Positions 40,748 to 45,156 of a stretch of 45,156 nt of DNA are shown piece after piece. Location of the stretch: NCBI GenBank assembly GCA_003599635.1, contig QZIX01000017.1, forward strand, positions 1-45,156. The letters are read 5' to 3'. The first letter of the stretch is position 1; each line of letters opens with the position of its first letter. A model generated the notes under the pieces. It was not told the DNA's origin. It did not search any database and saw nothing but the letters and a program-made list of their open reading frames with translations. The position numbers were made by a program, and so were the translations under genes. This stretch comes from Candidatus Parcubacteria bacterium (lineage in GTDB: Bacteria; Patescibacteriota; Patescibacteriia; Buchananbacterales; SURF-54).

Positions 40748-42118
40748 ATGAAAAAAATAAAAAAAATAACTATTCTGCTTTTGGCGGCAATGCTGGCGAC
40801 AACCGGTTTTCGCTGCAAATTCCAGCCCACTGAAGTCCAGCAAAAATTAAAACCAATAACACTGAACTATTGGCGCGCCTGGGACGATACTGAAGATTTT
40901 TCTCAAATCATAAATGAGTATCGGGCGATTCATCCCAATATCAACATCAACTACCGCAAATTAAGATACGAAGAATATGAAAAAGAACTTTTAGAGGCCT
41001 GGGCAGAAGACAGGGGCCCTGACATTTTTTCAGTCAGGAACACCTGGGTCAGGGCTTACGAAAGTAAAATATCGCCGTTGCCGAAAGAAATTTCCATGGC
41101 TTACCAGCGAACGGAAAAATCACTTGGCATTAAAGAAGAAACGGTGGTGGAAATAAAAAAACAAAAATCAATAACTCCGGCGGAAATCAAGCTGAATTTT
41201 TTGGACGTTGTTTATAAAGACGCGGTGATAGGAAGTGAAATATACGGACTGCCTTTAAGCGTTGACACCCTGGTTATGTTCTATAACCGAGGACTCCTTA
41301 ATAATGCCGGAATTTCCCTGGCGGCAGGCGATTGGCGGCAGTTTCAGACAGACGTTAAAAAAATCAGCTTATTGTCCCGTGACAATAATATCATCCAGGC
41401 CGGCACTGCTTTAGGGACTGGAAAAAATGTTTTGCACGCCTTTGATATAATTTCCCTCCTGATGATGCAAAACGGGGCGGTGATGGCGGACACGGCCGGC
41501 AACCCGACCTTTCATTCAATCCCCCCCGGCAGTTCCAGCAACTATAATCCCGGCATTGAAGCAACCAAATTTTATACGGATTTTGCTTCGCCTTCAAAAG
41601 AAGTTTATTCCTGGAATTCAAATATGACCAATTCCCGGCAGGCCTTTGCCCGGGGTCTTGTCGGATATTATTTCGGCTATTCTTCTGACATAGAATATAT
41701 TGAAAGGGACAGCCGGGGCAAATTAAATTACGGCATAACCAATATGCCGCAAATTGAGGGCAACACGGAGGTTAACATCGCCAACTACTGGCTGGAAACA
41801 GTGTCCAAAAAAAGCAAGTATCAAAATGAAGCCTGGGATTTCATTCAATTTATGACTCAGGCAAAAAATGTCAAAAGTTACCTGGGTTCAGCAGCCAGGC
41901 CGACTGCCTTAAGAGCTCTGATAGATGAACAAAAAAGTAACGGCAATATGGCAATTTTTGCCTCCCAGCTTTTAACGACCAAAACCTGGTATCAGGGAAA
42001 AAAAGCAGCCGAGGCAGAAGAAATTTTCAAAGAAATGGCCGATTCGATAGTCAAAGGCGAAGACCCGAATAAAGCCGTACCCTTTGCCGCTCAAAGAGTT
42101 TCACAAACAATACGTTAA
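40748..42118 (+). CDS. Extracellular solute-binding lipoprotein (ABC family 1)
   Basis: The 456-residue protein has a signal peptide (KKITILLLAAMLATTGFRC), with Cys23 as a probable lipidation site although the lipobox is atypical. The mature part follows solute-binding family 1: ITLNYWRAWDDTEDFSQIIN, HPNININYRKLRYEEYEKEL, GPDIFSVRNTW, GLPLSVDTLVMFYNRGLL and QNEAWDFIQFMTQ. It would bind a sugar or oligosaccharide outside the cell. No permease genes are adjacent, so its transporter partner is unknown. It is in one operon with galU. Confidence 0.85.
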   Translation: MKKIKKITILLLAAMLATTGFRCKFQPTEVQQKLKPITLNYWRAWDDTEDFSQIINEYRAIHPNININYRKLRYEEYEKELLEAWAEDRGPDIFSVRNTWVRAYESKISPLPKEISMAYQRTEKSLGIKEETVVEIKKQKSITPAEIKLNFLDVVYKDAVIGSEIYGLPLSVDTLVMFYNRGLLNNAGISLAAGDWRQFQTDVKKISLLSRDNNIIQAGTALGTGKNVLHAFDIISLLMMQNGAVMADTAGNPTFHSIPPGSSSNYNPGIEATKFYTDFASPSKEVYSWNSNMTNSRQAFARGLVGYYFGYSSDIEYIERDSRGKLNYGITNMPQIEGNTEVNIANYWLETVSKKSKYQNEAWDFIQFMTQAKNVKSYLGSAARPTALRALIDEQKSNGNMAIFASQLLTTKTWYQGKKAAEAEEIFKEMADSIVKGEDPNKAVPFAAQRVSQTIR

Positions 42119-42135
42119 ATTAAATCGTTGATCTT

Positions 42136-42621
42136 ATGGAATTAATAAAAAAATACAGTTTAGCTGTTTTATTTGCGCTTACCGTATTAAACTTTTTAAC
42201 GCCCGTCAAATCGTCCGCCGCAGAACCATGCGCGGTACAAGGACCGCAATGGCTGAAAGACATCGGCATTACAGACGGCCTGATTATTCCCTGCAACTGC
42301 ATTCAAGGCGACGGCAGCCAATGCCGTTTTCCGGAAATGATCCAGGTGGCGCTAAATATTTCCCAGCTGATTTTAGGAATAGTCGGCAGTCTGGCTTTAC
42401 TGATGTTTGTTTACGGAGGATTTATGTTTATCATCTCCCAGGGAAATGAACAAAAAGTAACTTCAGCCAGGCAGATTTTAAGCAATGCCGCCATCGGAAT
42501 CGTTATTGTTTTTGCCAGCTGGATTATAGTCAATACTGTCCTATTCGGGCTCACCGGTCAGGGCTCTTTGGCCGAAACTGTTAAAATATTCGGACGGGAA
42601 TGGAACAAAGCAGCTGAATAA
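42136..42621 (+). CDS. Pilin-like two-helix membrane protein 1 (TrbC/VirB2-like)
   Basis: The 161-residue protein has a signal peptide (to about residue 29, SSAAEPCAV), a Cys-containing outer segment (CAVQGPQWLKDIG, IPCNCIQGDG), and two helices at about 76-104 and 118-136 separated by a short loop SQGNEQKVTSARQI. The pattern is that of VirB2/TrbC-type pilins. It is the longest of the array, with four Cys and a C-terminal tail. It follows the solute-binding protein gene by 17 nt. Confidence 0.7.
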   Translation: MELIKKYSLAVLFALTVLNFLTPVKSSAAEPCAVQGPQWLKDIGITDGLIIPCNCIQGDGSQCRFPEMIQVALNISQLILGIVGSLALLMFVYGGFMFIISQGNEQKVTSARQILSNAAIGIVIVFASWIIVNTVLFGLTGQGSLAETVKIFGREWNKAAE

Positions 42622-42654
42622 AAAAATACTGGGGATAAATATGAGGAAAAATTG

Positions 42655-42684
42655 TTGACAAAACGGGAAAAAAATTGCTATACT
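42655..42684 (+). promoter_or_regulatory. Promoter of pilin-like gene pair
   Basis: TTGACA (42655-42660) and TATACT (42679-42684) with an 18-bp spacer. It lies after the stop of the first pilin-like gene and drives the two most similar paralogues. Confidence 0.75.
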
Positions 42685-42714
42685 ATAACAAATTAAGTAA
42701 TCAATCAGGGTTTG

Positions 42715-42793
42715 CCCCTTTCTTTAAAAAATCTTTTAACATACTATTATTAACAACTTATAATCAATATAATTATAAGTAAAAGAAGGGGGG
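42715..42793 (+). promoter_or_regulatory. Leader that can hide the Shine-Dalgarno site
   Basis: CCCCTTTCTTT (42715-42725) is complementary to AAAGAAGGGG (42782-42791), which contains the ribosome-binding GGGG run, with one bulged base. Between them ACTTATAAT (42756-42764) and ATTATAAGT (42772-42780) form a 9-bp hairpin. The leader could therefore fold to block translation of the pilin-like gene at 42801. Confidence 0.5.
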
Positions 42794-42800
42794 TGAGTTA

Positions 42801-43172
42801 ATGAAAAAATTAGCTATTTTTGCAGCAGTTATTGCTGTGTTCGCCTTTAGCGCGATGCCAGCGGTAGCTACGGCTTTGGACTTAGGAACCACATATTTGG
42901 GATCCACAGGACTAGGAACCAGAGAACTTCGCGAGGCGGTAATGAGCATTGTTAACGTCGCCTTAACTTTCCTGGCGGTAATCGCGATTTTAATCATACT
43001 TTACGGCGGTTTTGTCTGGATGACGGCAGCGGGTTCAGAAGATAAGGTTTCCCAGGCAAAAAATATTATTATCGCCGGAGTTATCGGTTTGGTTATAATA
43101 TTAGCCGCCTTGGCAATTACCAACTTTGTCTTGACTTCATTGATTAACGCAACCGGAGCCAATGCAGCTTAA
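42801..43172 (+). CDS. Pilin-like two-helix protein 2
   Basis: The 123-residue protein has a signal peptide (KKLAIFAAVIAVFAFSAMPA), the outer part LGTTYLGSTGLGTRELREAV, and two helices at about 48-72 and 93-115 around WMTAAGSEDKVSQAKNIIIA. GGGGGGTGAG precedes the start. It shares 44 identical bases with the next gene (42915-42958 and 43321-43364), so the two are recent duplicates or exchange sequence. The strong promoter and ribosome site suggest a major structural subunit. Confidence 0.75.
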   Translation: MKKLAIFAAVIAVFAFSAMPAVATALDLGTTYLGSTGLGTRELREAVMSIVNVALTFLAVIAILIILYGGFVWMTAAGSEDKVSQAKNIIIAGVIGLVIILAALAITNFVLTSLINATGANAA

Positions 43173-43212
43173 AAAAAATAATTACGAATTTCTTATGAAA
43201 GGGGGTGTAAAA

Positions 43213-43575
43213 ATGAAAAAATTAACTTTTATTGCCACTACGGTTGCTGTATTCACATTAGCCGTAATGCCGGTTCTGGCAGTTGATTTAGGCACCAGTT
43301 ATTTAGCTTCCACCGGATTGGGAACCAGAGAACTTCGCGAGGCGGTAATGAGCATTGTTAACGTTGCTTTGGGATTTCTGGGTGTATTAGCGATTTTAAT
43401 CATATTATGGGGCGGTTTCAGATGGATGACAGCCGGCGGTTCGGAAGATAAGGTCGGAGAAGCCAAAAAAATTATTGTTGCCGGTATTATCGGTTTAGTC
43501 ATAATATTAGCCGCTTTAGCAATCACCAATTTTGTCCTCGTAGCGTTGTTGAATGCCACCGGAGTTACACCATAA
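43213..43575 (+). CDS. Pilin-like two-helix protein 3
   Basis: The 120-residue paralogue begins MKKLTFIATTVAVFTLAVMP with AAAGGGGGTG 6 nt before the ATG, which fixes the start. It has the same signal peptide, the ELREAVMSIVNVALGFLGVL helix and WMTAGGSEDKVGEAKKIIVA loop as the previous gene. A terminator follows at 43591, ending the transcription unit of the duplicate pair. Confidence 0.75.
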   Translation: MKKLTFIATTVAVFTLAVMPVLAVDLGTSYLASTGLGTRELREAVMSIVNVALGFLGVLAILIILWGGFRWMTAGGSEDKVGEAKKIIVAGIIGLVIILAALAITNFVLVALLNATGVTP

Positions 43576-43590
43576 ACTTTTAACTTATAT

Positions 43591-43622
43591 AAAGGCCCGG
43601 GTTTTTCCGGGCCTTTATTTTT
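43591..43622 (+). terminator. Terminator after pilin-like gene 3
   Basis: AAAGGCCCGG and CCGGGCCTTT form a 10-bp stem followed by ATTTTTTTT. Confidence 0.95.
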
Positions 43623-43637
43623 TTTGGCAAAATATAG

Positions 43638-43643
43638 TATAAT
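43638..43643 (+). promoter_or_regulatory. -10 box for leaderless gene at 43650
   Basis: TATAAT ends 6 nt before the ATG at 43650, so transcription would begin at that start codon. This favours 43650 over the ATG at 43644. Confidence 0.5.
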
Positions 43644-43649
43644 ATGGGT

Positions 43650-44072
43650 ATGAAACATTATTTTAACCTGAACAAGTATTGGGGAATATTACTTTCCCTG
43701 ACTTTAATAGTTAGCGGCCTGATAATGAATCTGAACAGTGTAAACGCCCAGCCGTCACAGGATCTCTACGGGCTTAAGCAGACAACCGATGCTGTTCCCG
43801 ATTTTCAGACCAATAAGGAAACCGATTTGTCTATAATCGCCGGCAGAGTTATAAATTATATTTTCGGTTTTGTCGGCATTATATTTTTAATAATGATCCT
43901 TATCGGCGGTTATAAGTGGATGTCATCAGGCGGCAATGAAGAAAGGGTAGCCGACGGGAAAAAAATGATTGTCCAGGGAATAAACGGCATGATTGCCATA
44001 TTTTTAGCCTATGCTTTGACTTACGCCGTTCTATCCGGTCTGAAAGCCGCCACTTCATCAACACAACAGTAA
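43650..44072 (+). CDS. Pilin-like two-helix protein 4
   Basis: The 140-residue protein has an N-terminal hydrophobic segment (signal, to about residue 34, VNAQPSQD), an outer part with YGLKQTTDAVPDFQTNKETD, and helices at about 64-88 and 110-130 around KWMSSGGNEERVADGKKMIV. It heads a second operon of at least four paralogues. Start chosen by the leaderless -10 box. Confidence 0.7.
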   Translation: MKHYFNLNKYWGILLSLTLIVSGLIMNLNSVNAQPSQDLYGLKQTTDAVPDFQTNKETDLSIIAGRVINYIFGFVGIIFLIMILIGGYKWMSSGGNEERVADGKKMIVQGINGMIAIFLAYALTYAVLSGLKAATSSTQQ

Positions 44073-44073
44073 A

Positions 44074-44487
44074 ATGAACAGAAAAAAAATATTAATTTCG
44101 CTGGCTTTAATTTTTTTTACGATTTTTATTCCCTGGTTTGATTTATCGGCATTGTCGGCCATTGATAATTTAAAAAATATGGGCGCAGAAGCCGGTTATA
44201 ATCCGGGCGATGCAGGCGCGCCGCCCAAAGAATTCGGCTCGGCGCTGATGACTTATGTGGACGGATTTTTATTAATCATCGGCGCCTTTTACGTTGTGCT
44301 GCTGATATTTGCCGGTTATTTATGGATGTCATCGGCGGGAAACAACGAGCAGATTTCCCGCGCCAAAAAAATTATTCTTTGGTCGTCTGCCGGCATTGCG
44401 ATTATAATTTTTGGCAGAATCATAGCTGAATTTGTAATTATATCTTTGGGTGAAGCGAGTAATGCCCCTTATAGCCCGACATCATGA
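44074..44487 (+). CDS. Pilin-like two-helix protein 5
   Basis: The 137-residue protein follows 1 nt after the previous stop. It has a signal peptide (KKILISLALIFFTIFIPWFD), an outer part with DNLKNMGAEAGYNPGDAGAP, and two helices with the loop WMSSAGNNEQISRAKKII. The next ATG overlaps its stop (ATGA), so the two are translationally coupled. Confidence 0.7.
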   Translation: MNRKKILISLALIFFTIFIPWFDLSALSAIDNLKNMGAEAGYNPGDAGAPPKEFGSALMTYVDGFLLIIGAFYVVLLIFAGYLWMSSAGNNEQISRAKKIILWSSAGIAIIIFGRIIAEFVIISLGEASNAPYSPTS

Positions 44488-44894
44488 AAAAAAAGAATTT
44501 TAAAATTATCGTTTTTTTTCTTATTCTAACAGCTTTTAGCCCTGCTTTTGGCGCTTTGGCTGCTGATTCGGTTTTTGATCGCGTCTCGGGCAATTTAAGC
44601 GACACTGCAATTGAAGCCGGACTTAGAGACCGCGAAAGCACGGAAATGGCCGATTTTGCTTTATACCTGATGCGAATTATCAACATATTACTGAGCTTTA
44701 TCGGCATTGTTTTTTTAATACTAATTATATACGGCGGTTATCTTTGGATGACAGCTTCAGGCAATGAAGAACAGGTCGGAAAAGCCAAAAAAATGATTAT
44801 TGCTTCCGTAATCGGTTTGGCTATAGTATTAATGTCCCGAATAATTGCCGAGTTTGTGATCCTGGCTTTGGGGGAAAGCTCCGCTGCACAATAA
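44484..44894 (+). CDS. Pilin-like two-helix protein 6
   Basis: The 136-residue protein has a signal peptide (KIIVFFLILTAFSPAFGALA), an outer part with RVSGNLSDTAIEAGLRDRES, and helices around WMTASGNEEQVGKAKKMIIA. The second helix region (ASVIGLAIVLMSRIIAEFVI) resembles that of protein 5, so these two are a sub-pair. Confidence 0.7.
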   Translation: MKKKNFKIIVFFLILTAFSPAFGALAADSVFDRVSGNLSDTAIEAGLRDRESTEMADFALYLMRIINILLSFIGIVFLILIIYGGYLWMTASGNEEQVGKAKKMIIASVIGLAIVLMSRIIAEFVILALGESSAAQ

Positions 44895-44898
44895 ATTT

Positions 44899-45156
44899 AT
44901 GATGTATAAAAAAACTCTTTTGATCTTCCTGACAGTGCTTTTGCTTGGGCCCGGTCTTGTTTTAGCCGATCCTTCGGACAATATCACGACCAAAATGACA
45001 GATCAGATCGAAAAATCAGGCACCATTCTGGAGAGTTATGAAAAAGGATCTAATGAACCTGAAATAATCGTCGCCAAAATAATTAATGTTTTGCTCAGTT
45101 TTCTGGGAGTTATATTCATCATCCTGATAATTTTCGGCGGCTTCAAATGGATGACA
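44899..45156 (+). CDS. Pilin-like two-helix protein 7 (cut by window end)
   Basis: A seventh member starts 4 nt after the previous stop with MMYKKTLLIFLTVLLLGPGL, an outer part ending EIIVAKIINVLLSFLGVIFI and the start of the FGGFKWMT loop. The window ends within the protein. The array probably continues, possibly toward genes of a type IV secretion-like apparatus, but that cannot be seen. Confidence 0.7.
   Translation, partial: MMYKKTLLIFLTVLLLGPGLVLADPSDNITTKMTDQIEKSGTILESYEKGSNEPEIIVAKIINVLLSFLGVIFIILIIFGGFKWMT

Overview
The window looks like a piece of a Candidate Phyla Radiation (Patescibacteria, Parcubacteria-like) chromosome. The DNA is AT-rich. Many proteins are minimal versions of their families: a half-size MFS transporter, GlmU reduced to its nucleotidyltransferase, and IMP dehydrogenase without CBS domains. 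Small membrane proteins are common, the 23S rRNA carries group I introns, and there are tandem TrbC/VirB2-like pilin-type proteins. TGA is used as a stop, so the code is standard. Lineage is inferred from family content; the 16S gene is not in the window.

Layout. 1-2.8 kb: the end of gmk, rplS, tRNA-Leu(GAG), tRNA-Val, tRNA-Ala and membrane proteins. 2.9-3.1 kb: a tiny lysine-rich protein gene with its own promoter and terminator. 3.1-11.3 kb: minus-strand genes for an EndoQ-like nuclease, a GlmU-type nucleotidyltransferase, a 3D-domain protein, DUF2267, then an operon of a ribbon-helix-helix/nucleotidyltransferase fusion, glpX, a small helical protein and class II fructose-bisphosphate aldolase, followed by a LOG-family protein and a membrane protein. 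11.4-15.8 kb: a minus-strand rRNA unit with 23S and 5S but no adjacent 16S; the 23S is interrupted at the equivalents of E. coli U1931 and U2593 by group I introns. 15.8-31.2 kb: DUF5654, tRNA-Leu(UAG), a four-helix-bundle cassette flanked by inverted repeats, a large lamin-tail-domain surface protein, a YiiX-like hydrolase, guaB, an amidohydrolase, tRNA-Gly, a SpoU methyltransferase, tRNA-Leu(UAA), ruvB and PH-domain genes. 31.3-39.7 kb: a flippase/O-antigen-ligase pair, a helix-turn-helix protein, a mechanosensitive-type membrane protein, a large surface protein, an HD protein, a putative nuclease and tRNA-Ser(CGA). 39.9 kb to the end: galU, a solute-binding lipoprotein and seven consecutive small two-helix pilin-like genes, the last cut by the window edge.

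Most unusual features. (1) Single tRNA genes are bracketed by degenerate tRNA pieces: a 5' half that stops at the anticodon loop upstream and a 3' piece downstream. At tRNA-Leu(UAA) the two outer pieces still form a perfect 7-bp acceptor stem that differs from that of the intact gene inside. Small GC-rich palindromic elements sit in this tRNA debris. (2) Two compact group I introns lie in 23S at sites known as intron hot spots. (3) Four tandem 10-bp repeats sit immediately upstream of the start codon of the gene fusing a ribbon-helix-helix domain to a sugar nucleotidyltransferase, which suggests autoregulation. (4) Five genes have a -10 box ending exactly 6 nt before the ATG, indicating leaderless mRNAs, while a few others carry very strong GGGGGTGA-type Shine-Dalgarno sites, one of which can be sequestered by its own leader.
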